The translations under genes and the position numbers were made by a program. Below are positions 24,819-33,675 of a DNA stretch of 44,036 nt, in pieces. Origin of the DNA: CAYUFB01 sp964444125 (GTDB lineage: Bacteria > Patescibacteriota > Dojkabacteria > B142 > JAFGMG01); NCBI GenBank assembly GCA_964444125.1, contig CAYUFB010000008.1, positions 1 to 44,036 of the forward strand. The letters run 5' to 3'. How positions within the stretch are numbered: position 1 is the stretch's first letter; every line of letters begins with the position of its first letter. The notes under the pieces were generated by a model. It saw only the letters and a list, made by a program, of their open reading frames with translations, had not been told where the DNA came from and made no database searches.

Positions 24819-26738
24819 ATGATTTCTAATACTGCCTCAAATACAAACGATGTTCTTGATAACAAGTTGAACGGCTTGGTCGATAGCTTGGGGTCAAATG
24901 TTTCACAGACCCCACCGATTCAAAATGCCCCTAATCCGCAGAAAGAAGAAGTATCTATCCCTACTGGGGATACATTAAAATCTGTAAAAGGTATAAAAAA
25001 TCTGGTTGATGCTTTGTATATGAGTAATTTGATAGATGCTGTTCAGGCCAAAGAGATTAAATTACAAATTGCGACAAAAGGAGGAGATGCTGAGAGCTTG
25101 CTAATTTCAAAAAATCTTGTAACAGAAGAAGATATTGCTCAAACGAAATCCAAGATGTACGATATTCCCTATATCGATATTTCTGCTGAGCAGATTGATA
25201 CGGAGGTTTTAAATCTTGTAAATGCTCTTGAAGCTGAAAAAAATATGGCAATAGCATTTGGTAAGACGGAAGATGGAAGAATTAAACTGGCATTGACTGA
25301 ACCACTAGATATCCAGAAAGTGAAATATTTAGAAACTCTCATTGGCAAAAGTACTAAAACATTTTTTGCTACATCGTCTGGTATTAGACAGGTTATCGAC
25401 TCCAAATATGGAGCACAAATTAGTTCGCAGGTTGATGAAGCCTTAGAAGATGTCCCTGACGATGTAATAGAATTAAGTGCAGTGACAAAAGTTGAAGATT
25501 TATCCATGGATTTGACCTCTGCTCCTGTATCTAAAATTGTAAATATGATTTTGGAATATGCAGTTAGATACAAAGCATCGGATGTGCATATTGAACCTAG
25601 CGAGAATAGATTAAAAGTTAGATTTCGAATCTTTGGGGTATTATCTGAAAAACTTGTCATACCAAAGAAGTTATCTAGCGCGATTATTTCCAGGATCAAG
25701 ATTTTGTCCAATTTGAAAATTGATGAGAAACGTGTACCACAAGATGGAAGGTTTCAAGTCAAAAGCCAAGGGAAGCTTATAGATCTTCGTGTATCTGTTA
25801 TGCCTACTGTTTACGGTGAAAAAGTGGTTATGAGGCTTCTTGAAAAAGGTGGAGGTACTATGGATCTTGCTGATACAGGAATGAGGGGGCCTGCTTACAA
25901 ATTATACGTAGATAATCTTAAAAAAACTCAAGGAGTAATTTTGGTTACTGGTCCAACTGGTAGTGGTAAAACACAGACATTAGCAAGTTCATTGAAGATA
26001 CTAAACAAGCCGGAAGTAAATATTATGACAATAGAAGATCCGGTTGAAATTCGAGTTGATGGAGTGACACAAGTACAGGTCAATAATGACGTGGGTTTGA
26101 CATTTGCTAGAGCATTGAGATCTTTTTTGAGACAAGATCCAGATATCATTATGGTTGGAGAGATTCGTGACGCTGAAACAGCAAATCTTGCAACACAAGC
26201 AGCACTGACTGGTCACTTGGTTTTGGCAACTTTGCATACAAATAGTGCAGCGGGTGCCTTGCCTAGGATGTTGGATATGGGAGTGGAACCTTTTTTGATT
26301 GGTTCTACTGTCAATATCGTTGTTGCTCAACGGCTTGTTCGTAAGGTATGCACTGAATGCAAAGTTGCCTACCCAGCCCCAGTTGAGAAAATAAAGAAAC
26401 TTCACGAGGTTCTTAATGGTTTGAAAGGATTTGATATGTATAGTTATCCGAACAATGATGGGAAGGATTTAAATACGATAGAAGATGATGTGGTTATGCT
26501 CTATAAAGGCAAGGGATGCCCTAAATGCAACAATACTGGATATAGCGGTCGAATGGGTATATATGAGGCTATGTTGATCACTCCTGTAATTGGACAGATG
26601 ATTATGCAGGAAAGAGCAGCTGATGAAATAAACAGAGTTGCGATCCAAGAAGGTATGATTACAATGATGCAGGACGGTTTTATGAAGGCTTTGGAAGGAG
26701 TGACAACCCTTGAGGAGATAATTAGGGTTGCAAATTAA
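24819..26738 (+). CDS. pilB: Type IV pilus extension ATPase PilB (GspE family)
   Basis: 639 residues. A low-complexity head (~1-45) precedes an N-terminal MshEN-type region (~50-190) and the GspE core. Walker A GPTGSGKTQT starts at ~378. Asp-box and Walker B segments follow (IMTIEDPVEIRVDG; DPDIIMVGEIRDAETA), then the His box GHLVLATLHTNSA. Zinc ligands CTEC and CPKC lie at ~510-570, as in PilB/GspE. It powers pilus polymerisation at the cytoplasmic membrane. First gene of the pilus operon; pilT follows after 59 bases with its own promoter element. Confidence 0.95.
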   Translation: MISNTASNTNDVLDNKLNGLVDSLGSNVSQTPPIQNAPNPQKEEVSIPTGDTLKSVKGIKNLVDALYMSNLIDAVQAKEIKLQIATKGGDAESLLISKNLVTEEDIAQTKSKMYDIPYIDISAEQIDTEVLNLVNALEAEKNMAIAFGKTEDGRIKLALTEPLDIQKVKYLETLIGKSTKTFFATSSGIRQVIDSKYGAQISSQVDEALEDVPDDVIELSAVTKVEDLSMDLTSAPVSKIVNMILEYAVRYKASDVHIEPSENRLKVRFRIFGVLSEKLVIPKKLSSAIISRIKILSNLKIDEKRVPQDGRFQVKSQGKLIDLRVSVMPTVYGEKVVMRLLEKGGGTMDLADTGMRGPAYKLYVDNLKKTQGVILVTGPTGSGKTQTLASSLKILNKPEVNIMTIEDPVEIRVDGVTQVQVNNDVGLTFARALRSFLRQDPDIIMVGEIRDAETANLATQAALTGHLVLATLHTNSAAGALPRMLDMGVEPFLIGSTVNIVVAQRLVRKVCTECKVAYPAPVEKIKKLHEVLNGLKGFDMYSYPNNDGKDLNTIEDDVVMLYKGKGCPKCNNTGYSGRMGIYEAMLITPVIGQMIMQERAADEINRVAIQEGMITMMQDGFMKALEGVTTLEEIIRVAN

Positions 26739-26754
26739 TTTGTTTTGTAATTTT

Positions 26755-26763
26755 TGGTAGACT
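26755..26763 (+). promoter_or_regulatory. Extended -10 promoter element for pilT
   Basis: TGGTAGACT, identical to the element before the Xer-like gene, lies between pilB and pilT, 34 bases before the pilT ATG. The -35 is weak. It would let pilT and the genes after it be expressed separately from pilB. Confidence 0.5.
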
Positions 26764-26797
26764 GTAAATAAGAAATTTAACTATTAATCAAAAAATT

Positions 26798-28612
26798 ATG
26801 CCTTTTGTAGATTTAGGAAAACAAAATAATACTACAGCCACTCCAGCTGTTGATGATACTGTCCAGAATCAGGTTCCAGAACCAAACGTTGTAGTTGAAC
26901 CACCTGTCGAGACTGTTTCGTCAAAAGATCCAGTATCATTAGAAGATGGATTAATTCATAATGCATACCAGGCGCCAATTCAAAATAATGATGGGATAAC
27001 ACAGCAGCAATTTGATGATGGAACTAAGGTTGTCTCGAAGCCATTTGAAACACAATCTAAACAAGCTGTAGAAGAAAGTATTCCAAATGTTGAGAGTTCC
27101 ACGGCTTACCCAACTCTTGAACCTGTGAAACAGGAAGAAGTTCCTACTGTTGCAACTCCAGATGTACAAGATCAAACAACTGATCAAATCGATGAAATTG
27201 CAAATATTGAAGAAAAGAAAGAAATCGAGGTACCAGTTGTAGATCAAGTTCAATCTCAAGTGGTCTCTAGCGAAACACCATTGACTACAAATGAAGTATT
27301 GGAAACACAAAGTAAATCTCCTGAAACTATTCAAACTGAAGAATTAGTCTCACAGAATTCCCAAATCAATCCAGAACCATCACAGATACCAGTAACAATT
27401 GAAGAAACTGAGGTGGCAAAAATGAATGATTCAACAATAAATACTCCTGAACAAGTAGTTGCGCCGAACGATGCAGAATTACCTGCATTGGAAGAAGCTG
27501 CCAAGGTTGCCCCTGAGGAAATTGTAAGTGTTGATAGTAATGTCTTAAAACCATCTCAAGCAACTTTGCAAGAATATATAAATTATGCGATGGCAAAAGA
27601 TTCTTCAGATATCCATTTTGCTGTCAACTATCCAGTCAGTTTGAGACTTGATGGAAGGCTTGAAAAAATTGGTCAAGAGGTATTGAAACCGGAAGACGCA
27701 GAGAGGTTATTGTTACACATACTTTCTGAGGATCAAAAAAACAAATTAATGGAAGGGTTAGAAGAGGTTGATTTTATGTATGTAGATGAAAGCAAAAATA
27801 GATTTAGGGTAAATGTTTTTAAAGAAAAATCCCATGTAAGTGCGGCTTTCAGATGGATTCCAAAAACAGTTAGAACTGTAGACGAATTAGCTCTTCCTCC
27901 AATATTGAAAGAGTTTTCTAAGATACCATATGGATTAGTTCTTGTGACAGGACCAACGGGAAGTGGAAAAACTACAACGATTGCTGCAATGATTGAAGAA
28001 ATAAATAGAACTGAGCCACGTCATATTATTACAATTGAAGACCCTGTTGAATATGTATATGAACCAAGTATTGCATTGATTGCTCAAAGAAGTATGCACC
28101 AGGATACAAAAGGATGGAATGAGGCACTTAGGGCTGCTTTAAGACAAGATCCTGATGTAGTACTAATCGGAGAGATGCGAGATCATGAAACAATCTCCTC
28201 TGCTCTAACTATAGCTGAAACCGGTCATTTAGTATTTGCAACGTTACATACAAATACTGCCGCTCAATCGATTGATAGAATAATCGATGTATTTCCAGAA
28301 GGCCAGCAGAATCAAGTTAGATCACAACTGAGTATGATGCTTTCTGGTGTTATCTCTCAAAGATTGATTCCACTTCAAAAAGGAGGAAGGAAAGTAGCAA
28401 TGGAAATATTAATTGGTACTCCTGCTGTAAAGAATGCTATTAGAGAGGGCAAAACTCATCAAATTGATAATATTATTCAAACTAGTGCTGAATCAGGTAT
28501 GGTCAGTCTAGAAAAATCTCTTGTTGAGCTTATACGAAAAGGAGATATTGATGTAGATACTGCCAAAAATTTCACCTCTAAGCCAGATGAAATAGATTTA
28601 TTATTAAGATAA
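26798..28612 (+). CDS. pilT: Type IV pilus retraction ATPase PilT with long acidic N-terminal extension
   Basis: 604 residues; PilT is usually ~350. Residues 1-~255 are rich in Glu, Pro, Val, Gln and Thr with no Cys or Trp, a likely disordered tail. The PilT core starts near LQEYINYAMAKDSSDIHF (~257), with Walker A GPTGSGKTTT at 385-394, Asp box ITIEDPVEYVYE, Walker B PDVVLIGEMRDHETI, GHLVFATLHTNTA and the PilT-specific AIREGKTHQIDN near the end. PilT drives pilus disassembly and twitching. The tail could bind partners at the pilus base. pilC starts 3 bases downstream. Confidence 0.93.
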   Translation: MPFVDLGKQNNTTATPAVDDTVQNQVPEPNVVVEPPVETVSSKDPVSLEDGLIHNAYQAPIQNNDGITQQQFDDGTKVVSKPFETQSKQAVEESIPNVESSTAYPTLEPVKQEEVPTVATPDVQDQTTDQIDEIANIEEKKEIEVPVVDQVQSQVVSSETPLTTNEVLETQSKSPETIQTEELVSQNSQINPEPSQIPVTIEETEVAKMNDSTINTPEQVVAPNDAELPALEEAAKVAPEEIVSVDSNVLKPSQATLQEYINYAMAKDSSDIHFAVNYPVSLRLDGRLEKIGQEVLKPEDAERLLLHILSEDQKNKLMEGLEEVDFMYVDESKNRFRVNVFKEKSHVSAAFRWIPKTVRTVDELALPPILKEFSKIPYGLVLVTGPTGSGKTTTIAAMIEEINRTEPRHIITIEDPVEYVYEPSIALIAQRSMHQDTKGWNEALRAALRQDPDVVLIGEMRDHETISSALTIAETGHLVFATLHTNTAAQSIDRIIDVFPEGQQNQVRSQLSMMLSGVISQRLIPLQKGGRKVAMEILIGTPAVKNAIREGKTHQIDNIIQTSAESGMVSLEKSLVELIRKGDIDVDTAKNFTSKPDEIDLLLR

Positions 28613-28615
28613 TTG

Positions 28616-29830
28616 ATGAAGTTTTCATATAAAGCAACTGATAAAGATGGTACAGAAGTAAGTGGTCAAATGGAGGCCAATAACCGTGATGCTGTCGTTG
28701 ACCAATTGCATAGTCAAGGTTTGATAGTAATGAATGTTGAAGAATCAATTGGATTCGATTGGAGTACCTTATCCCAGATTCAAATTGGCGATTTTTCACT
28801 AAAGGATAAGTTGATGGTTACAAAACAATTAGCAGTTATGTTGACGGCGGGTCTACCTTTGACTCAAGCAATGCAGGCTCTTGTCGAACAAGCACCAAAT
28901 GACATTATGAAAAAGCAGTTGATGAAGACACATAAGGATTTGCAAAATGGTATCGCTTTATCTCAGGCATTCGCAAGAAATACAAAAATTTATAACGAAG
29001 TGCAAAATAATCTAATAGCAGCAGGTGAAAAAAGTGGAAATTTAGTTGAGATCATGGAGAAAGTTGCTGAAGATATGGAAAAAGCTCACAGACTTAAAGG
29101 CAAAATCAAAAGCGCCTTGATATATCCGGCAATCATAATTCTTGCGGTGATTTTGGTTATGATAATACTGGTCGTATTTATGGTCCCACAGATGAAAAAA
29201 CTATATGAAGATTTTGGAATTGAAGAATTGCCTTTCGTGACACAAATAATTGTGCAATTTTCTAACTTTGTATCTTCTCCATTGGGGATAATCACATTGA
29301 TATTAATAATGTTCTCTGCAATTTTTGGATACTTCTATTACAGATCAACAGAAAGTGGAAAAAGAATTGTACATAGATTGATTCTGAAATCACCAATTTT
29401 TGGCAAGCTTAATCACATGATCCAGGTATCTGAATTTGCAAGATTGTTATCATTATTATTAAGTAGTGGAGTCCCAATTGTTGATGCTCTCAATATTGTT
29501 GCGAAATCTACTTCAAATGTAATATATGCTGATGTGGTTTCTGATGCTTCTATAAGAGTTACGAAAGGTGTACCTCTGGCACAGCCACTAGTAAGATCCG
29601 AAGTATTCCCCAAAATATTCACGAAGGTTGTGACGATTGGAGAAGAAACAGGTAAATTGGATCAAGTTCTATTGGACATGGCTAATTTTTATGATAATGA
29701 AGTAAGTGAGATGGCTGATAATTTGACTAAGCTTCTTGAACCTATTATTCTATTAGTTGTGGCAGGATTAGTAGGATTTCTTGCTATTGCAGTTTACTGG
29801 CCAATATATAACATAGGCCAATTTGTTTAA
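28616..29830 (+). CDS. pilC: Type IV pilus inner-membrane platform protein PilC (GspF family)
   Basis: 404 residues from the ATG at 28616, 3 bases after the pilT stop; a TTG immediately before it is less likely. It has two GspF repeats: the first from ~70 with GLPLTQAMQAL and GEKSGNLVEIMEKVAEDMEK, the second from ~265 with LLSSGVPIVDALNIVAKS and GEETGKLDQVLLDMANFYD. Three long hydrophobic helices lie at ~165-190, ~215-240 and ~375-398. N-terminal FSYKATDKDGTEVSG is typical. It anchors the ATPases and pilins at the membrane. Confidence 0.95.
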   Translation: MKFSYKATDKDGTEVSGQMEANNRDAVVDQLHSQGLIVMNVEESIGFDWSTLSQIQIGDFSLKDKLMVTKQLAVMLTAGLPLTQAMQALVEQAPNDIMKKQLMKTHKDLQNGIALSQAFARNTKIYNEVQNNLIAAGEKSGNLVEIMEKVAEDMEKAHRLKGKIKSALIYPAIIILAVILVMIILVVFMVPQMKKLYEDFGIEELPFVTQIIVQFSNFVSSPLGIITLILIMFSAIFGYFYYRSTESGKRIVHRLILKSPIFGKLNHMIQVSEFARLLSLLLSSGVPIVDALNIVAKSTSNVIYADVVSDASIRVTKGVPLAQPLVRSEVFPKIFTKVVTIGEETGKLDQVLLDMANFYDNEVSEMADNLTKLLEPIILLVVAGLVGFLAIAVYWPIYNIGQFV

Positions 29831-29857
29831 TTATTTTATTTATTAATTTATCATCAA

Positions 29858-30322
29858 ATGATGAAAAGATTAAAGGCATTCACACTTGTAGAATTGCTTG
29901 TAGCCATGGCAATCATTGCTGTTTTGATTGCGTTGGCAGGATTTGGTGTCTCTCTTGCTCTTAGAGCTTCAAGAGATTCACAAAGACAGGAAGCAGTAGA
30001 TAATATCAGAGTTGGTATTGCAGATTATCTAGGTAGAGAGAACGTTTACCCGACTGGGCTTACCTATAATTCTGTGACAGGTAAACTATCTCTAGACCCT
30101 GCACCATCTGGCAATCCAATAGAAATCCCACTAAGTGGAGTTGCAAAAGTTGCTACAGCAACGGATTCTAAAGGTACGCAATATTGCTACAACAATAACT
30201 TGTCAGGTTCAGATGGTTATATCCTTGGAGCAAAATTAGAAAATGGCAACTGGTATGAATTAGGTACATCAACCACACATACTTGTGAAGCTAACGGTGC
30301 AAGTAGTTATTTGACACCATAA
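29858..30322 (+). CDS. Type IV pilin, probable major subunit
   Basis: 154 residues. Short basic leader MMKRLK, then the PilD cleavage site KA|FTLVELLVAMAIIAVL with Glu at mature position 5 and a hydrophobic helix of ~22 residues. The mature domain is small and has two cysteines (in YCYNN and HTCEAN) able to form a C-terminal loop disulfide. It is the best match to a major pilin because it comes first and has the most canonical leader. A second ATG directly follows the first, so the start may be at 29861. It lies 27 bases after pilC and abuts pilD. Confidence 0.9.
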   Translation: MMKRLKAFTLVELLVAMAIIAVLIALAGFGVSLALRASRDSQRQEAVDNIRVGIADYLGRENVYPTGLTYNSVTGKLSLDPAPSGNPIEIPLSGVAKVATATDSKGTQYCYNNNLSGSDGYILGAKLENGNWYELGTSTTHTCEANGASSYLTP

Positions 30323-31096
30323 ATGTTTCTAATTGGAGTATACGCAACAATACTTGGAAGTATAATTGGAAGTTTTTTCAATGTTGTGGTACTTCGTGGT
30401 CTAAGTTTTAAGAACTTATTAGGGCACTCGAAGTGCCCTAATTGTTCTCATAATTTGGACTTTGTTGACCTTATTCCAATCTTTGGATGGTTCATTAGAG
30501 GAGGAAAATGCAAATATTGTAAGAAATCTATTTCTTTCCGGTATGCATTAAATGAGATCTTATCAGGTGGTATTTTTTTGTTAGTTGCATTATTTATTTT
30601 TCAAAGTGATTATCCGATTTATTTATTGATACTCCTTTCTATTTTTGCAGTTGTATTTTTATATCTTGCAATATACGACATTTGGAAGTATGAAATTCCT
30701 GCAATTGGTGCAATTGTTTTATTAGTGTTGGGATTTATTTACAAGATATTGATAATCCTTGAAGGAATAGATTATCCAGATTTTTGGTGGTTGATTACAT
30801 TTTTGTTAGCAATAGGTGTTATTTTCATAGTAAGTCGTTTATACAAAAAGCAAGTTTTTGGTGGCGGAGATTATTTGATAATGATGGCAATGGCACTAAT
30901 ATCAGATGCTGTTATGCTTTTCATTTCATATGAACTGGCAATAATTATTGCAGCAGCTTTTGGACTATTAATGATTTTGAAAGATAGGGTCAATATTCGT
31001 TCCTACAAAATTCCATTGGTCCCCTTTTTATTAGTTGGGTGGGTTCTGGCTTTGAATTTTGCTGAAGATTATTTTAACTATTTATTTCAATTATAA
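30323..31096 (+). CDS. pilD: Prepilin peptidase PilD
   Basis: 257 residues. A24-type membrane aspartyl protease that cuts and N-methylates prepilins. The N-terminal cytoplasmic domain has two CxxC pairs (C38/C41 and C63/C66), as in bifunctional enzymes. Catalytic Asp residues are D119 (AIYDIWKYEIP) and D183 (FGGGDY). About seven hydrophobic segments follow. The ATG sits directly after the pilin TAA. A strong inverted repeat (30418-30442) lies within codons ~32-40. The minor pilin that follows begins 46 bases after this stop. Confidence 0.95.
   Translation: MFLIGVYATILGSIIGSFFNVVVLRGLSFKNLLGHSKCPNCSHNLDFVDLIPIFGWFIRGGKCKYCKKSISFRYALNEILSGGIFLLVALFIFQSDYPIYLLILLSIFAVVFLYLAIYDIWKYEIPAIGAIVLLVLGFIYKILIILEGIDYPDFWWLITFLLAIGVIFIVSRLYKKQVFGGGDYLIMMAMALISDAVMLFISYELAIIIAAAFGLLMILKDRVNIRSYKIPLVPFLLVGWVLALNFAEDYFNYLFQL
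30418..30442 (+). other. Strong RNA hairpin inside pilD
   Basis: ATTAGGGCACT pairs perfectly with AGTGCCCTAAT across a 3-base CGA loop: 11 bp without a mismatch, starting 96 bases into pilD. No T-run follows, so it is not a usual terminator. It may be an RNase III site or a stability barrier separating the pilin message from pilD, or may simply reflect the codons for the first CxxC motif. Confidence 0.6.
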
Positions 31097-31142
31097 ATTG
31101 AGTCGATTGATTGGAGAATTAAGTCTGTTTAAAAATAGTATT

Positions 31143-31748
31143 ATGTATAAAACGTACAAGGCTTTTACGTTGATGGAATTACTTATCGTAATGATTATTA
31201 TAGCTATACTTTTTAGTTTGAGTCTCTTTGCATTGGTAGGATTTGGAGAATCCTCAAAATTGAATCGATTTGTTTCTGATTTTGCATCTAGAGCTAATAC
31301 TGATTTGAGTAATGCTAGAAATAATGTGTATGATCAATCAGAAATTCAAAAAGTGTTGAGATTCAATGATGATATCACCTGCTCATCAATAGGCTCTAGT
31401 GATTTTGCCCCTGCTGCTATTGGGTACACATTCGAAAATAATCAATATTCGCCTATCAAGTGTCTTGCTACACAATTTTCCGCAACAGCGAATTATTGTT
31501 GTGTCAAAACTGATTTAAAAGATGGTAGGCTTGAATACACTGATGAAAACATCCTTATTAGTGCTTCTTGCAAAAGTATTCTTTTTGAGTATTCAACTGG
31601 GGATATAATGACTTCAAAGTCTGGGCAGTATTCTACGATGCTTGCAAATGAGGATGATTGTGTTGTTACAATAAGGCATGGCAGGCTGGGCTTTAGCAAA
31701 GAAATATTATTTAATGCAAAAAATAATGCAATCGAGATACAACAATAA
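31143..31748 (+). CDS. Type IV minor pilin
   Basis: 201 residues from the ATG at 31143, chosen because it places a short leader (MYKTYKA) before the cleavage site A|FTLMELLIVMIIIAIL; the frame is open further upstream to 31059. Glu5 is present. The mature domain contains six Cys residues (including YCCV and DDCVV), more than the major pilin candidate. The ending resembles GspH/FimT-like pseudopilins by position only. It overlaps the next gene. Confidence 0.85.
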   Translation: MYKTYKAFTLMELLIVMIIIAILFSLSLFALVGFGESSKLNRFVSDFASRANTDLSNARNNVYDQSEIQKVLRFNDDITCSSIGSSDFAPAAIGYTFENNQYSPIKCLATQFSATANYCCVKTDLKDGRLEYTDENILISASCKSILFEYSTGDIMTSKSGQYSTMLANEDDCVVTIRHGRLGFSKEILFNAKNNAIEIQQ

Positions 31749-32217
31749 AAAGTTTGATGCGACTGGTTTAGTTGAAGTACTAACAGTCCTTGCTATACTT
31801 GCGATGACTATGTTGTCTGTTGTAAGTATTAGTGTCAGATCATTACGACAAGTGAAAAAGAACGAAATAGAAGATCGAGCTGTAGCACTACAACTTAGGT
31901 CTCTTGAATATGCCAAAACGCCAACGATACTTGGTTTGAAAGAAGGAAATTATTCTATAATCATTGGAACACAGACAAATAGTAATACAGTCCAACTTGT
32001 CTCTCAACCTGTAAGAGTGAATTTAAGTATCTCCAATTGTGATAATCAATCTCCATATTTCGTTGATACTGGCGATGATGGAGATACAATATGTAATCAA
32101 ATAAAAATCAAGAATATTAATCAAAATTTATTTGAAATTCGCTCAAAAATTGTCTTCAAATCTTTTGAGGAGTTTGAAGAACGAGAATTATTAGGATATC
32201 GCCTTGAAGTACAATAA
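31726..32217 (+). CDS. Minor pilin with atypical +1 residue
   Basis: 163 residues from the ATG at 31726; an ATG at 31714 is equally open. The leader (MQSRYNNKKFDA) precedes A|TGLVEVLTVLAILAMTMLS. Glu5 fits a class III-type prepilin, but the first mature residue is Thr rather than Phe/Met. A hydrophobic helix and a pseudopilin-like segment (SISVRSLRQVKKNEIEDRAVALQ) follow. Position and form resemble PilV/GspI. It overlaps both neighbours, consistent with tight translational coupling. Confidence 0.75.
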   Translation: MQSRYNNKKFDATGLVEVLTVLAILAMTMLSVVSISVRSLRQVKKNEIEDRAVALQLRSLEYAKTPTILGLKEGNYSIIIGTQTNSNTVQLVSQPVRVNLSISNCDNQSPYFVDTGDDGDTICNQIKIKNINQNLFEIRSKIVFKSFEEFEERELLGYRLEVQ

Positions 32218-32737
32218 ATTTAGAATAAAAAAGTGTAAAGCTTACTCATTACTTGAAGTATTAATCACTTTAGTGATTGTATCAATAGTTATGGTTATGT
32301 TGACCAACGTACTTTTTATGACTCTTGACGTATCAAGAAAAATTTATGCAAGATCAAACGTTAGAGAAGAACAAAATGACCTTCTCACAAAATTGGAAAA
32401 AGATATCAGAAATGCAAGGTTTGTCACTAATTGCTCGGGTGAGGATTTAAGTGCAAATTGCACTATATATCTGCAATACGAGTACACCTGGAAACAATGT
32501 GTGGAAGATAATACTGAAAAAGTATCAATTTGCAAAATCGACCGCAATGGTAATATTATGGAGCAGACATCAAATAATATTAGAGTAGATAAATTTAGAA
32601 TAGAAGAAGGGTTAGCAGATTCTGAGGGCAAAAAAACTATTATAGTCACTCTTGTCGTTTCTCATGTCGATGATGCATTGGGAATTGACAATCAAACAAG
32701 ACAATTGGTCATTTCAACTAGAAATTTTGGTTTTTAA
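32204..32737 (+). CDS. Minor pilin (PilW/GspJ-like), TTG start
   Basis: 177 residues. The only reasonable start is TTG at 32204, overlapping the previous stop by 14 bases; no ATG precedes the cleavage site. Leader basic (KYNKFRIKKCKA), then A|YSLLEVLITLVIVSIVMVM with Glu5 and Tyr at +1. The region after the helix (NVREEQNDLLTKLEKDIRNAR) is typical of GspJ/PilW-type minor pilins. Four cysteines lie in the C-terminal half. Confidence 0.8.
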   Translation: MKYNKFRIKKCKAYSLLEVLITLVIVSIVMVMLTNVLFMTLDVSRKIYARSNVREEQNDLLTKLEKDIRNARFVTNCSGEDLSANCTIYLQYEYTWKQCVEDNTEKVSICKIDRNGNIMEQTSNNIRVDKFRIEEGLADSEGKKTIIVTLVVSHVDDALGIDNQTRQLVISTRNFGF

Positions 32738-32750
32738 AAAATTTAAAAAT

Positions 32751-33617
32751 ATGAGCAAAAACAAATACAAGGCGCAGGTATTAGTTATAGTTGTTATGGT
32801 TTTGATGTTGTTGGCTATTATTATCTTAGGCATTGTAGCTGTAGTTACTCGAGATGTCGAACAGAGTCTTGGATCAAGAGAATATGAAATGAGTTACAAT
32901 AAATCAGAAGAACAAATATTTAAAATTCTCGATAAATACTCCAATACTGCTGTTGGCTTAGAAGGTTTGATAGCAGATGGTTATAGTTGTACGGGGGGCG
33001 CAGTAACAGGCTATGACTGTGGCTTTGTGGATGATAAATTGGCGACGACTATGAAAGTAATGGATACAAATATAGTTGAAGATTTTGAACTTGGAAAGGA
33101 CGAAACTTTTAAGGTCATATTAGGTGGCACCTACAAAAATAATGTCACTATACAATGGACTGGAAACGCAGCAATATCTCTAACTTTGGAATATAAAAAT
33201 GGAAATGACTATTTAGTCAAAAAAGATGTGTATGACAACTCCGGACTATATACAAGAGCGGGAACCAATCCTGCTCATCATGAGCTTTCGATTGTTGTGC
33301 CTGGTGGGGCAACAAATACAATTATTGTAAATACCGGAAGTGGTTTGAGTGTAGCAGATCAGCCGCTATTTTTAAAAATAAAACCCATGATGGAAGAAGG
33401 AATATACACCCTATTAAATGTAAAAGGGGTCGATAGTTCTTTTCCAAAACAGGTAAGAAGGATTGAGGCAGTTAGCTATTACGAAGGAGTCAACGCTCCC
33501 TCCTCTGCTCCGGTAGTTATCACCCAAATTCCCCTAGCCGGGCAAGAACCGGAAATACTCAATTATGTCTTAAGGACTGAAAGTACAATTAATAAAAGAA
33601 AAGCAAGCCCTTATTGA
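32751..33617 (+). CDS. PilX-like pilus assembly protein
   Basis: 288 residues from the ATG at 32751; the frame is open about 100 bases upstream but that part overlaps the previous gene. The N-terminus KYKAQVLVIVVMVLMLLAIIILGIVAVVTRDVEQSLGSRE has the PilX_N pattern (short basic tail, one helix, then a polar region with alternating charge) and lacks a Glu5 prepilin site. The extracellular part has a Gly-rich Cys pair (YSCTGG... YDCGF). It is the last gene of the operon. Confidence 0.7.
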   Translation: MSKNKYKAQVLVIVVMVLMLLAIIILGIVAVVTRDVEQSLGSREYEMSYNKSEEQIFKILDKYSNTAVGLEGLIADGYSCTGGAVTGYDCGFVDDKLATTMKVMDTNIVEDFELGKDETFKVILGGTYKNNVTIQWTGNAAISLTLEYKNGNDYLVKKDVYDNSGLYTRAGTNPAHHELSIVVPGGATNTIIVNTGSGLSVADQPLFLKIKPMMEEGIYTLLNVKGVDSSFPKQVRRIEAVSYYEGVNAPSSAPVVITQIPLAGQEPEILNYVLRTESTINKRKASPY

Positions 33618-33645
33618 TTATACTAAGAATCTCGAAATATTTGCT

Positions 33646-33665
33646 GACTTACTCTAGATTAAGTC
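33646..33665. terminator. Candidate hairpin between convergent pilus operons
   Basis: GACTTA and TAAGTC form a perfect 6-bp stem with an 8-base loop in the 58-base gap between the PilX-like gene and the secreted-protein gene. Neither flank has a strong T-run, so any terminator function is weak. Confidence 0.3.
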
Positions 33666-33675
33666 TCTTCTCTAT

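Noticed and set aside
31059..31142. N-terminal extension of the minor pilin gene
   Set aside because: It overlaps pilD and would bury the prepilin site ~35 residues in; the ATG at 31143 gives a normal leader.
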